Notes: generated by a model from the letters alone, not told the origin. 64,000 bases of DNA from Belliella calami (GCF_022549695.1 NZ_JAKZGS010000002.1:394576-458575); one strand, 5' to 3'. Shown: positions 53,452 to 62,501, numbered from the stretch's first letter. Program-made: numbers and translations.

Positions 53452-53483
53452 AAGCGTACCCTTTCAAAAGGGTGCGCTTTTTT
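53452..53483 (+). terminator. Terminator of the DEAD-box helicase gene
   Basis: AAGCGTACCCTTT pairs with AAAGGGTGCGCTT (one T-G pair) around a CA loop and is followed by a T run. Confidence 0.88.
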
Positions 53484-53620
53484 CATTTTTAAGCAATGCC
53501 TATTTGAGTAGAATTAAGTATTTAAAATATTTCTATTAAAAAAACACTTTAAATTTTACGCTACACATTTAATCTTATCAAAAGCATTACTTAATTTAGC
53601 TCAAAGAAAACACAAAAAGA

Positions 53621-54337
53621 ATGCAGCTATTTTTCCACGAACACACCAACGAGGATCATTTCGACCTTGATGCAGAAGAATCAAAACACCTTATCAAAGT
53701 ACTGAGAAAAACGCAAGGAGATCGTGTTCATTTCACTAATGGAAAAGGAAGTTTGCTTCACTGTGTAATCACAGAAGCAAATCCAAAAAAAGCAAAACTC
53801 AGAATCGAAGAAAGGGAGTTCACACCTGAGGATGATTATTATATTCACCTGGCTATTTCTCCCACCAAAAATTCTGACCGAATGGAATGGATGGTGGAAA
53901 AATTGACCGAAATTGGTGTACATGAAATCACTTTTATGGAATCTGAATTTTCGGAAAGAAGCCATCTCAAGCTTGACCGTTTAGAGAAAAAAATTATTTC
54001 AGCCTGTAAGCAAAGTCTCAAGACTAGAATTCCGAAATTAAATCCAGTTCGCCCAATGACTGAATTGGTCCAAGACAAAAACTTTGACACTTATCAGAGG
54101 TTTATTGCTTATGTGGATAAGGAAAATGACAGACATTTATTTGACAAAACAAAAGTTGATAATGCATACTTGGTTTTGATTGGTCCTGAAGGGGATTTTT
54201 CAAAACAAGAATTACAATTAGCATTTGACAATCATTTCTTACCTTGCTCTCTTGGAAAAAGTCGGTTAAGATCCGAAACTGCTGCAGTCGCAGCAATACA
54301 TACTTTACAACTAAAAAACAATTTAAAAGAATTATAA
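53621..54337 (+). CDS. rsmE: 16S rRNA m3U1498 methyltransferase
   Basis: The 238-residue SPOUT-class enzyme matches RsmE: HLIKVLRKTQGDRVHFTNGK in the PUA-like start, SPTKNSDRMEWMVEKLTEIG, and the knot with LIGPEGDFSKQELQLA and LGKSRLRSETAAVAAIHTLQ. It methylates U1498 of 16S rRNA with SAM. No partner gene is needed; the genes after it are unrelated. Confidence 0.95.
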   Translation: MQLFFHEHTNEDHFDLDAEESKHLIKVLRKTQGDRVHFTNGKGSLLHCVITEANPKKAKLRIEEREFTPEDDYYIHLAISPTKNSDRMEWMVEKLTEIGVHEITFMESEFSERSHLKLDRLEKKIISACKQSLKTRIPKLNPVRPMTELVQDKNFDTYQRFIAYVDKENDRHLFDKTKVDNAYLVLIGPEGDFSKQELQLAFDNHFLPCSLGKSRLRSETAAVAAIHTLQLKNNLKEL

Positions 54338-54449
54338 ATTCAAGCTAGCTCTAAATCATGCAGGTATATTGCTTCATTCAAAAATGTCTAACACAGGAAC
54401 AATATTAAACCTTTTCCGTTGCAAGCTTTCCTATAAAACAAATAAAAAA

Positions 54450-54944
54450 ATGAAAAAAACAATCCTAAACTTATTCGCCCTAGCACTACTTGCCTCGTGT
54501 CAAACTGCAGTAAATGAAGAAAAAAGTACAGCAGTAGGTTCTGAAGGCTGGTTGGAAGGCACATCTGAAGAGAAATTTGAAGAGGTAGCGCATCAACTAG
54601 GCGGATTCAGCAGGACGATGGTAGAAGTATCCTATAGATATTCCGAATTGTATTGGGCCGGAATGGATGAAAACTGGGGTTATGCTGAGCATCAGGTGGA
54701 GCACATGATAGAAGCCATAGAAGATGGTCTAAAAAGAAGACCTGTAAGAGCAGAATCAGCAGAAAGTTTTATGAAAGAAACTCTGCCAGCAATGGAAGAA
54801 TTGGTCAAAAAAGAAAACAAAGAAGAATTCATCAAAGGGTTCAGAGCATTGACATCAGCATGTAACGCCTGTCACGCTAAAGAAGGTGAGTCTTACATTA
54901 TGATTCAGGAGCCAGAAATTAGAACCTCTCCGGTCAGGTTTTAA
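54450..54944 (+). CDS. Cytochrome c-like lipoprotein with one CxxCH
   Basis: The 164-residue protein starts MKKTILNLFALALLASC with a lipobox (Cys about 17). The body is helical, and the C-terminus has a single haem-binding site ACNACHAKEGESY. The arrangement, with a helical domain and C-terminal CxxCH, resembles cytochrome c'-type (class II) proteins. The frame is open to 54369 but the ATG at 54450 gives the signal peptide. An electron-carrier or sensor role in the periplasm is inferred. Confidence 0.75.
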   Translation: MKKTILNLFALALLASCQTAVNEEKSTAVGSEGWLEGTSEEKFEEVAHQLGGFSRTMVEVSYRYSELYWAGMDENWGYAEHQVEHMIEAIEDGLKRRPVRAESAESFMKETLPAMEELVKKENKEEFIKGFRALTSACNACHAKEGESYIMIQEPEIRTSPVRF

Positions 54945-54967
54945 AATTTATTTTCAATTTATTTTCG

Positions 54968-56116
54968 ATGATTAAAGATTATATGGTTTTGCCTACAGAC
55001 GATAAAGATACTGCGGAAAAGAAAGGCTTAACTTTGATTCTAACTACAGAAGAGGACGACGATAGGCCTGTCTTTATCTCAGGTAATTTCAATAATTGGC
55101 TTACACAGGACAACGAATTCCAAATGAAGAAATTGGAGGATGGAAAATATAGCTATGTTTTCCCTTCCGATTTTGAGATCTCTTTTCCCTTAGAGTACAA
55201 ATTCACAAAAGGAGATTGGTCTGAAGTGGAAATTGATAGGTATGGAAACAAAACCCTGAACAGGATTATTCCCGAGTACAAGGAACATCATGAAGCACAT
55301 GTACCGAGATGGAGAAAAAATTGGCTACCATTTCAAGCTGAGCATCTTCCTAAGATCCATTTGATCTCTGAGGAATTCGAGATTCCCCAACTTAATAAGA
55401 CACGAAAAATCTGGGCTCTACTTCCTCACGATTATGATACATCAGAAGAGTGCTATCCCGTTCTCTACCTTCAAGATGCCCAAAACCTTTTCAATGAAAA
55501 TGCCGCTTATGGCAATTGGCAAATAGACAAAAAACTTGCTGTAATGTCATATTATGGCATAGGAAAGCTGATAGTCATTGCTATAGAGCATGCGGAAAAA
55601 GATCGTGTAATCGAATACAATGTCGGAAACACATTACTTGGCAAAGGACAAGGAAAAAAATACATCAGGTTTGTAACTGATACACTAAAGCCTTTTGTGG
55701 ACAAAAACTTCCGAACCAAGCCGCAGCGGGAATTCACCGGAATAGGTGGTAGTTCTATGGGTGGATTGGTAAGTATTTTTAGCGGACTGATGTATCCAGA
55801 AGTCTATGGAAAATTGATGATCTTCTCTCCTTCCCTTTGGGTCTTGCCAAAGATCAAGTTTTCTTTTTTGGATATCTACGAGCCTATGGACACTAAAATC
55901 TACCTTTATGCAGGTGGTGATGAAAGTGAAACCATGATCAAGCATGTCAAAAAATTCAAAAAGAAACTTCTCAAACAAGAAGTCAACAAAGAAAAAATGA
56001 AAATAAACTTGTCCATAAACGAAAAAGGAAAGCACAATGAAAGCTTTTGGAGTGATGAATTTCCAAAAGCAATGGAATGGTTATTTTTCAAAGACAAGGA
56101 GGAAAAATCCTTATAA
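54968..56116 (+). CDS. Esterase with N-terminal CBM48-like domain (Fes/esterase D type)
   Basis: The 382-residue protein has an E-set carbohydrate-binding-like domain at the start (PVFISGNFNNWLTQDNEF, then KLEDGKYSYVFP) and, from about 135, an alpha/beta hydrolase of the enterochelin-esterase type: HDYDTSEECYPVLYLQDAQN, GGSSMGGLVSIFSG (nucleophile Ser), and a C-terminal His in KGKHNESFW. No signal peptide is present. The substrate may be an ester of a sugar or a siderophore-like compound. It is followed by a leucyl aminopeptidase and an ATP-grasp gene. Confidence 0.8.
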   Translation: MIKDYMVLPTDDKDTAEKKGLTLILTTEEDDDRPVFISGNFNNWLTQDNEFQMKKLEDGKYSYVFPSDFEISFPLEYKFTKGDWSEVEIDRYGNKTLNRIIPEYKEHHEAHVPRWRKNWLPFQAEHLPKIHLISEEFEIPQLNKTRKIWALLPHDYDTSEECYPVLYLQDAQNLFNENAAYGNWQIDKKLAVMSYYGIGKLIVIAIEHAEKDRVIEYNVGNTLLGKGQGKKYIRFVTDTLKPFVDKNFRTKPQREFTGIGGSSMGGLVSIFSGLMYPEVYGKLMIFSPSLWVLPKIKFSFLDIYEPMDTKIYLYAGGDESETMIKHVKKFKKKLLKQEVNKEKMKINLSINEKGKHNESFWSDEFPKAMEWLFFKDKEEKSL

Positions 56117-56227
56117 ATTTTAATCCCATATTTGCACTAGAGCCTTCTTGAATAATGAAGGCATCAAATAGGCTATCTAACCTGCCTTTTTACGAGAAAA
56201 TCAATTAAAATTTAGACCAAAAAACAG

Positions 56228-57664
56228 ATGAAAATCAATATTTTAAAGTCATCAGCCTCACTTGTGGGAATTATACTTTGCCCATTTTTAGAAAATGAAG
56301 ATGGCGTCAAGGTTCCAGAAGAATTGCTAAAATCAAAGGTCTCCAAAAATCTTTTCTCAGGGAAAAAAGATAGTCAATTCATTCTCGAAGATCCTAACAG
56401 TGAAAAGGTTATCATCTTGATTGGTTTGGGAAAAAATCCCAATTTCAAATCCATTCAAACAGCTTTTAGAAGAATCGCACATAAAAAAGCTGATTTGATC
56501 TCAACGGATCTAAATATTTATTTTTCTCAAGAATTGAATGAAAACCATCTTCAGGCTGCAATCAGTGGATTGTACCTGGGGACATATAGATTAGGTCATT
56601 TCAAAAATACCGAAAAACAAGTTAAAGACTGGGAAAAAGTAACCTTAGGAATTTACGCAACAATAGACCACACAGAAGAACTAGCGATTTCATCTAAGAA
56701 AATCGTAAATGCACAGTTAGAAAGTATGAAAATGGTGGATCTTCCGCCAAACACTGCCACTCCAGAGTACTTGTCAAACTGGACAAAAGAAGCTGGAAAA
56801 AAATATGGATTTTCGGTAAATGTATTGGATAGAAAAGCAGCCAAAGAAATCGGGTTAGAAGCATTCTTGGCAGTCAGTCAAGGTAGTGATTTGCAGAGAG
56901 CACCACAGTTTATCATTGCAGAATACAGAAGTTCGGATGCCAAAAAGCATATTGGACTGGTAGGTAAAGGGGTTACTTTTGACACAGGCGGACTAAATAT
57001 CAAAACAGCAGGAATGGTTCATATGAAATGTGATATGGGTGGAGCTGCTGCTGTTTTAGGTTCATTGCAGGCAATTGCTGATTTGAAATTACCGGTAAAT
57101 GTAACGGCAATCGTTCCATGTGTGGAAAATGCCGTAGATAACCTTTCTTTTTTGCCCTCGGATGTTATTGGAAGCTATAGTGGTAAGACAATTGAAATCA
57201 TCGATACGGATGCAGAAGGAAGGTTAATCTTAGCAGATGGTCTCTCCTACCTGATCAAAAACTATAAAATTGATACTGTTATGGATTTCGCAACCTTGAC
57301 AGGCAGTGCAGTTGGTACTTTTGGATATGATTGTGCAGCATTATTTACAAATGATAAAGTACTTTCGGAAGCACTTCAGGAAAGTGGAGAAGCTGTAGGC
57401 GAAAAGATGTGGCCTCTCCCACTTTGGGACAGTTACAAATCCGAAATGGACAGTGAAATAGCTGATATAAAAAATTATAACGGAAAACCAGTTGCTGGAG
57501 CGATTACAGCAGCAAAGTTTTTGGAAGCATTTACTGAAGATCATCCATCTTGGGCACACATCGATATAGCAGGAACTGCATTTGGAGACTCCGAATTTGC
57601 AAAAACTAAGCATGCTACTGCTTATGGTGTCCATTTAATTATTAAATTGTTGCAAAACTTATAA
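56228..57664 (+). CDS. pepA: Leucyl aminopeptidase (M17)
   Basis: The 478-residue cytosolic exopeptidase has the M17 catalytic core in its second half: LVGKGVTFDTGGLNIK (Lys and metal Asp), MKCDMGGAAAVLGSL, the signature NTDAEGRL-type IDTDAEGRLILADGLSYL, and MDFATLTGSAVGTFG. The divergent N-terminal half (about 1-160) is a macro-like domain. It should process peptide N-termini in the cytoplasm with two divalent metals. It ends three bases before an ATP-grasp gene. Confidence 0.93.
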   Translation: MKINILKSSASLVGIILCPFLENEDGVKVPEELLKSKVSKNLFSGKKDSQFILEDPNSEKVIILIGLGKNPNFKSIQTAFRRIAHKKADLISTDLNIYFSQELNENHLQAAISGLYLGTYRLGHFKNTEKQVKDWEKVTLGIYATIDHTEELAISSKKIVNAQLESMKMVDLPPNTATPEYLSNWTKEAGKKYGFSVNVLDRKAAKEIGLEAFLAVSQGSDLQRAPQFIIAEYRSSDAKKHIGLVGKGVTFDTGGLNIKTAGMVHMKCDMGGAAAVLGSLQAIADLKLPVNVTAIVPCVENAVDNLSFLPSDVIGSYSGKTIEIIDTDAEGRLILADGLSYLIKNYKIDTVMDFATLTGSAVGTFGYDCAALFTNDKVLSEALQESGEAVGEKMWPLPLWDSYKSEMDSEIADIKNYNGKPVAGAITAAKFLEAFTEDHPSWAHIDIAGTAFGDSEFAKTKHATAYGVHLIIKLLQNL

Positions 57665-57667
57665 GCT

Positions 57668-58885
57668 ATGAATACACCATCAAAAACTTTTATCTGCGTA
57701 TCCAACTTTTTCAAAGGGGGAGATTTCATGTCTCAATTAAACAAATTAGGGAACAAGGTATATCTGATCACATCAGAAAAACTTAAAAACAAACCTTGGC
57801 CTCACGAACATCTAGAAGAGATTTTCTATATGTCTGGTCAAGATTTAGATTGGAATCTTGAGCATCTGCTACTTGGAGTAGCGGATCTGATGAAATCAAA
57901 CAAAATAGAGTCCATCATCGCTTTGGATGATTATGATGTAGAGAAAGCAACTTTTCTCCGTGAAAATCTAAGAATCCCAGGAATGGGACAAACCACAGGC
58001 CGGTATTTTAGGGACAAGCTTGCCATGCGTATACGTGCCAAAGCTGCCGGAGTGTTGGTTCCTGAATTTTCAGCGCTTTTCAATGATGAAGAAATCAACC
58101 ACTTTGCAGACAATGTAGCAGCTCCTTGGGTATTGAAACCTCGATCAGAAGCTTCAGCAAATGGGATCATCAAGGTCCATGACAAAGAGAACCTTTGGAA
58201 GCATATCCATGAATTGGGAGAAAACAGGATTAGATATCTTGTGGAACAATTCAAGCCTGGTGATGTCTATCATGCAGACGGCTTGAATGTAGGTGGAAAA
58301 GTGATTTCATGTACAGTCTCCAAATATCTTGCAACACCAATGGAGATCTCCCAAGGTGGCGGGATTTTCAGAAGTGCAAATGTAGAGTATGGCTCTGATG
58401 ATGACAAAGCCATCCAAAAAGCCAATATTGAAGTTATGAAAGCTTTTGGGATGAAAGATGGAGCTACACATACAGAGTTTATAAAAAATCGTGAGGATGG
58501 TAAAATCTACTTCTTGGAAACCTCTAGCCGGGTAGGTGGAGCACATCTAGCGGAAATGGTGGAAGCAGCTTCAGGCATCAACTTGTGGGGTGAATGGGCT
58601 AAAATAGAAGATTCACTAGCTAAAGGCTACACTTACAAACTTCCTAAGAAAAGAAAAGAATATGCAGGAATTGTTTTGACACTTTCAAAATTTGAAAAGC
58701 CAGATCTTTCAAGCTTTGATGATGAAGAAGTCTGCTTTAGAGTTCCTTTGGATTACCACGCAGGAATGATCGTAAGATCCAAAAAACATGCAAGAGTAAG
58801 AGAATTGCTTGACGGGTATGCTGAAAGATTAACGTCAGATTTTTCGACTACAGCTGATCCAGAAAAGCTCACAAAATTACATTAA
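57668..58885 (+). CDS. ATP-grasp protein, unknown substrate
   Basis: The 405-residue protein has an ATP-grasp layout: N-terminal alpha/beta domain, AAPWVLKPRSEASANGIIKV (glycine loop and Lys), a pair of acidic residues in ETSSRVGGAHLAEM and a C-terminal domain. A biotin carboxylase/PurK-like ligase fold is suggested by FLETSSRVGG. The family is not specific; an amide- or carbamoyl-forming role is possible. It starts three bases after pepA, so expression is likely coupled, and nothing in the window tells which acid and amine it uses. Confidence 0.7.
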   Translation: MNTPSKTFICVSNFFKGGDFMSQLNKLGNKVYLITSEKLKNKPWPHEHLEEIFYMSGQDLDWNLEHLLLGVADLMKSNKIESIIALDDYDVEKATFLRENLRIPGMGQTTGRYFRDKLAMRIRAKAAGVLVPEFSALFNDEEINHFADNVAAPWVLKPRSEASANGIIKVHDKENLWKHIHELGENRIRYLVEQFKPGDVYHADGLNVGGKVISCTVSKYLATPMEISQGGGIFRSANVEYGSDDDKAIQKANIEVMKAFGMKDGATHTEFIKNREDGKIYFLETSSRVGGAHLAEMVEAASGINLWGEWAKIEDSLAKGYTYKLPKKRKEYAGIVLTLSKFEKPDLSSFDDEEVCFRVPLDYHAGMIVRSKKHARVRELLDGYAERLTSDFSTTADPEKLTKLH

Positions 58886-58886
58886 A

Positions 58887-58907
58887 GGGCGAAAAAAAAT
58901 TTCGCCC
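58887..58907. terminator. Bidirectional terminator between ATP-grasp and DUF3738-like genes
   Basis: GGGCGAAA and TTTCGCCC form a perfect eight-pair stem around a five-base A loop between convergent stop codons. There is no long T run on either side. Confidence 0.65.
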
Positions 58908-58918
58908 ATTACTTACTA

Positions 58919-59650
58919 CTACTCTGAAGAAATAATCAAAACCTCTTGAATTTTTACTACTTCGTTAATTTCAAATCCTTGTTTCTTAAGGTCTGAAAGA
59001 ATGCTATCAAGTTTTTCAATATTTGAAATTTCAACGCCTATTCTTTCGGACTTTTCCATTTCGGTAGCTATAAATTTATTCGAGCCAAGATTTTCATTCA
59101 TCATATTTACCATTTGCTCAAGGGAATAACCGACATATCTCCCCTTTCCATTTTTGATATCAGAAAAAGAAACCATTCCTTTGTCCATTTGACTTAGCAT
59201 AGTTGCCATTTGATCAAAATTTGAAATACTAATTTCATAAAGTTCATATCTTTTTGAATCCATTGAAGTTCTGTACCCTAACTTTTCAAAAATAGCAGTT
59301 CCGACTTCCCTTCGAACCTCTTCTAAGGGAACTTTACTCTTCAACTCCAATCTATATTTTCTTTTATCTTCTCCTTCGAAATCCAAAAATGGAGTGTCAA
59401 AAAGCGCCATAATAACCTCTTCAAATGTTCCTGACTTTTGCAATAAATTAGGCCCTGAGGCTGATCCTTTTAAAACAATTCCTGAAATAAACTTTTCTCT
59501 ATAAAGTTCCAACTCGAACCTTTCGTTCTTAATTTCCAATACGCGCTCTTGCTTTGGACCTTCTTTTTTCAATGTTTCATACTTGAATACAAATGATGCA
59601 ATTGAAAGCATCATCAAAACTCCAACAAACAATACTTTAACCTTTTTCAT
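58919..59650 (-). CDS. Secreted DUF3738-like protein, last gene of the XRE operon
   Basis: The 243-residue protein begins with a signal or anchor helix (VKVLFVGVLMMLSIASFVF). Its layout weakly resembles the TIGR03435/DUF3738 group: a central IFEKLGYRTSMDSKRYELYEI, the SLEQMVNMMNENL stretch and the final LKKQGFEINEVVKIQEVLII. That family has no proven function. It is the last of four genes on this strand, starting 23 bases after the XRE regulator. Confidence 0.5.
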   Translation of the reverse strand: MKKVKVLFVGVLMMLSIASFVFKYETLKKEGPKQERVLEIKNERFELELYREKFISGIVLKGSASGPNLLQKSGTFEEVIMALFDTPFLDFEGEDKRKYRLELKSKVPLEEVRREVGTAIFEKLGYRTSMDSKRYELYEISISNFDQMATMLSQMDKGMVSFSDIKNGKGRYVGYSLEQMVNMMNENLGSNKFIATEMEKSERIGVEISNIEKLDSILSDLKKQGFEINEVVKIQEVLIISSE

Positions 59651-59673
59651 TTCAAATCAATTTTAAGTTTGAA

Positions 59674-59874
59674 TCAATCATTTTCGTCTAAATCAAATAT
59701 ATCTTCTACTTTGATTTCAAAACACTTTGCAAGCTTCAATGCCAAGACGGTGGAAGGCACATATTTACCTGCTTCAATAGAGTTGATCGTCTGTCTACTT
59801 ACTCCAATTTGATCAGCCAAATCTTGTTGGGTCATATCTTTCTTCGCACGCTCTACCTTTAGACTATTCTTCAT
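59674..59874 (-). CDS. XRE-family (Cro/CI-like) regulator
   Basis: The 66-residue protein is one helix-turn-helix domain (MTQQDLADQIGVSRQTINSI, then AGKYVPSTVLALKLAKCF) with an acidic tail. It resembles the YozG/Cro-like regulators that repress their own operon. The frame is open to 59922, but MKNSLKVERAKKD at 59874 is the standard start, overlapping the end of the preceding gene by 11 bases. It probably binds the phased TTTAC/GTAAA repeats upstream of the first gene of the operon (60710-60746). Confidence 0.9.
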   Translation of the reverse strand: MKNSLKVERAKKDMTQQDLADQIGVSRQTINSIEAGKYVPSTVLALKLAKCFEIKVEDIFDLDEND

Positions 59875-60244
59875 TATTCTTAAAATAAAGTTGATAGTAG
59901 AAAACAATAAGGTAGATTCCAATAAAGATAATCCCTACCAAGACCGCTGGCATGGGTAGATTCACAAGACCTTCTGCTCTCCATTCATCAAATAAGGAAA
60001 ATCCCAAAACAAAAAGTACTTGTGCAAATACTGCCGTTTGAAGTGAATTCAATCGGATTGTTTGGATCATTTCATCTTCTATTTTCTCTTTGGCAGAAGC
60101 GATGATGAACAAGCCAAAGAATGCCATACTCATCATGAAGAGAAAATAGAAATAACCAAAGATCAAATGACCTAAAACTGAAATAAGAAATAAGGAAAAC
60201 CCAATAGATTTGAAATAGGTAGGTAATAAAAATTTAGGGATCAT
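59864..60244 (-). CDS. Small membrane protein, paralogue of the next gene
   Basis: The 126-residue protein has four hydrophobic helices. The cytoplasmic loop between the second and third carries EDEMIQTIRLNSLQTAVFAQ, which also occurs, with changes, in the 60254-60697 protein (KEDEMIKHFRLQAFQTGFYW), so the two arose by duplication. It has no known family that I recognise. The last codons overlap the XRE gene, so translation is probably coupled. Confidence 0.7.
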   Translation of the reverse strand: MIPKFLLPTYFKSIGFSLFLISVLGHLIFGYFYFLFMMSMAFFGLFIIASAKEKIEDEMIQTIRLNSLQTAVFAQVLFVLGFSLFDEWRAEGLVNLPMPAVLVGIIFIGIYLIVFYYQLYFKNNEE

Positions 60245-60253
60245 ATCAGGATG

Positions 60254-60697
60254 CTATTTTGAATGTTTTTCATCTATTCGGTTTGATTTCCATATTTGAT
60301 ATTTCAGTGCTCCCAATACATAAGTGCTTAATAAAAACATTACCAATGGAGCTGATATTTTTGGTCCAGATATCAATTCATTTGTGAAATTCCCTAAAAG
60401 ATGAACTACTATCAAAAGCCCAAGTCCCCAGACCAACCAATAAAATCCAGTTTGAAATGCCTGAAGTCTGAAATGCTTGATCATTTCATCCTCTTTATCT
60501 ACTGCAGTCAGAATCATAATTATTGATCCCATAGCCCAAAAAGAATAAATCAAATCCGCTACACCTTCTCCAGTCAACCTTATTTTCAATAGAAATAAAA
60601 TAACGAGAACAAATACTGGAGCTGGATACAAAAAGTAAGCAAAAATATTCCACCTCTTATTTAGTAGAGGAACATGTATAATTTTATCATTTTCCAT
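60254..60697 (-). CDS. Small membrane protein, first gene of the XRE operon
   Basis: The 147-residue protein has four hydrophobic helices and the same loop motif (DEMI...RL...QT) as its neighbour. The N-terminus (MENDKIIHVPLLNKRWN) is probably cytoplasmic. It may be a sensor or small transport subunit; nothing in it points to an enzyme. It is followed by the second paralogue 9 bases later and preceded by a promoter with two palindromes. Confidence 0.7.
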   Translation of the reverse strand: MENDKIIHVPLLNKRWNIFAYFLYPAPVFVLVILFLLKIRLTGEGVADLIYSFWAMGSIIMILTAVDKEDEMIKHFRLQAFQTGFYWLVWGLGLLIVVHLLGNFTNELISGPKISAPLVMFLLSTYVLGALKYQIWKSNRIDEKHSK

Positions 60698-60709
60698 AAG
60701 ACAACTTTA

Positions 60710-60746
60710 TTTTACCAAATGTAAAACAAACTTTACATTAAGTAAA
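60710..60746 (-). promoter_or_regulatory. Two phased operators over the promoter of the XRE operon
   Basis: TTTTAC-N5-GTAAAA (60710-60726) and TTTAC-N5-GTAAA (60732-60746) have centres 21 bases apart, two helix turns. The first palindrome covers the minus-strand -7 box TACATTTG (60716-60723), 19 bases before the ATG at 60697. Repression by the XRE protein of the same operon is inferred. Confidence 0.65.
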
Positions 60747-60936
60747 ACAAATTTGATTTTATATTTTGAAAAAAAATAGATTGACGTTTTCAGAATTTTC
60801 AATCAAAAGCTTACTTAAAAACATATTTTATTCTTAAATCAAAATCTCAACACTACGATTTCAATAGATATAGCAAAGGCTATTTTAAATATTTCTAACT
60901 TTATAAAACTTTGATAAAGATTTACTGATATATAAA

Positions 60937-61740
60937 ATGACATCTAATAAAAAAATTGCTATCATCGGTTGTGGAAACTTGGGAACATCGATTGCCAATG
61001 GACTTTTGGAACAATCGGATTTTTCGGCCCAAAATCTCCATATCACGAAAAGAAATCCAGCCAACCTACTCTACCTTCAAGATAAAGGAGTTCGTGTACA
61101 TAGCGACAACATGATCGCTACAAAAGAATCTGATATTATAATTTTGGGTGTGAAGCCTTATAATGTGACTTCAATTTTAAAAGAGATCAAGCCTATGCTT
61201 GACAAAAATAAACACACAATTATCTCGTTGGCAACTGGAATTACACTGGATGAAATGTATGCAGTAGTAGATCGTGAAATGGTCGTTTACAGAGCTATGC
61301 CAAATATTGCAGCAGACATCAATGAATCGATCACGTGTATTTGTGGCAGAAATAATGACTTAATTACTGATGAATTGGTAAAAAACCTATTCAATAGCAT
61401 TGGATTTTCGATTACAATAGATGAATCTCTGATGGAAGCGGCAACCGTTCTTGGTGCATGCGGTATCGCATATGTTTTGAGGTTTATGCGAGCGATGATT
61501 CAGGGAGGCATTCAGATTGGGTTTGACGCTAAGACAGCTTCCCAGATTGTAAACCAAACTGTCAAAGGAGCAGCAGAGTTGATGATCCAAAAAAACATGC
61601 ATCCAGAGGAAGCCATAGATAAAGTAACCACTCCAAAAGGCTGTACCATCGTAGGGCTTAATGAAATGGAACATCAAGGCTTCTCTTCTGCCATGGTAAG
61701 AGGAGTATTGGCTTCCTACCAAAAAATCGCTAAGGACTGA
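60937..61740 (+). CDS. proC: Pyrroline-5-carboxylate reductase
   Basis: The 267-residue enzyme performs the last step of proline synthesis, using NADPH. It has the Rossmann loop AIIGCGNLGTSIANGLL, VYRAMPNIAADINESITCIC, and the conserved C-terminal QTVKGAAELMIQ and TTPKGCTIVGLNEME. The length is standard. It is transcribed alone, divergently from the XRE operon, and ends before a bidirectional hairpin. Confidence 0.95.
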   Translation: MTSNKKIAIIGCGNLGTSIANGLLEQSDFSAQNLHITKRNPANLLYLQDKGVRVHSDNMIATKESDIIILGVKPYNVTSILKEIKPMLDKNKHTIISLATGITLDEMYAVVDREMVVYRAMPNIAADINESITCICGRNNDLITDELVKNLFNSIGFSITIDESLMEAATVLGACGIAYVLRFMRAMIQGGIQIGFDAKTASQIVNQTVKGAAELMIQKNMHPEEAIDKVTTPKGCTIVGLNEMEHQGFSSAMVRGVLASYQKIAKD

Positions 61741-61757
61741 AATATAATAATATAAAA

Positions 61758-61828
61758 AGAGGAATAGCTTTTGGATTTCCAATTAATATCAAATTTGACA
61801 TTAATTGATAATCTAAAGCTATTCCTCT
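61758..61828. terminator. Large bidirectional hairpin between proC and the cytochrome gene
   Basis: AGAGGAATAGCTTT (61758-61771) pairs with AAAGCTATTCCTCT (61815-61828), and an inner AATTAAT / ATTAATT forms a second stem. It lies between convergent genes. Confidence 0.7.
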
Positions 61829-61872
61829 ATTGAAAAACTATGAGTCTAAATGCTTAGCTCTGAAAGACAAAA

Positions 61873-62490
61873 TCAATCAGGCAATGCAGCCCCTTTTTCG
61901 ATCCATTCTTTTAGACTCTCCACAAACTCTTCGTGGGACAATGGTGGACGAGTACCGTAAGACCAACTATGTAATACCAATGGTTCATGCTCTACATGGT
62001 GAATCAAGTCTTCTTGCCAATTTACAAATCCTGTAAACTCATTGTCCATAAAGTGTTCTGCAAGTTGCCTTGGGCTTTTACCTTCAAACACCATTTTCAT
62101 ATGAGCTGGTGGCAACTGCCATATATCATGCCCTGGAGGCATGTTGTCTCCAGGAATATTTTTCTCCTGATGACAATTAGAACATTTGAGGGCATAAAGA
62201 CCTTTTCCATCTATACCTCTTTTCACATTTTGGCTATGGATATGGCTATCATCACCTTGTAATGGAGCATCGCCTGCTGGATGACAATTGACACATCTGG
62301 GATGCATAAATACTTTATAAGCTTTTAGAAAGGCTTGCTTGGACTCTTCTTCCAGTTGTTTTTCAAACGCATAGTTTTTTTCGACTTCTTCATGGTTTTT
62401 ATTTACTGCAAATACAGTAACAAAAACCATCAAAACCATAGGGGTCCATATTAAGAAGGAATTCTTTAATTTGTTAAAAATATTTTTCAT
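61873..62490 (-). CDS. Di-haem c-type cytochrome subunit, isoquinoline oxidoreductase type
   Basis: The 205-residue protein has an N-terminal membrane anchor (about 12-30) and two CxxCH haem sites, CVNCH (66-70) and CSNCH (103-107), with Met/His-rich surroundings (NMPPGHDIWQLPPAHMKMVF). It lies 11 bases after the 2Fe-2S subunit gene on the same strand, and accepts electrons from the molybdenum enzyme to pass on to the respiratory chain in the periplasm or at the membrane. Confidence 0.85.
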   Translation of the reverse strand: MKNIFNKLKNSFLIWTPMVLMVFVTVFAVNKNHEEVEKNYAFEKQLEEESKQAFLKAYKVFMHPRCVNCHPAGDAPLQGDDSHIHSQNVKRGIDGKGLYALKCSNCHQEKNIPGDNMPPGHDIWQLPPAHMKMVFEGKSPRQLAEHFMDNEFTGFVNWQEDLIHHVEHEPLVLHSWSYGTRPPLSHEEFVESLKEWIEKGAALPD

Positions 62491-62501
62491 ATCGTTTCAG
62501 T

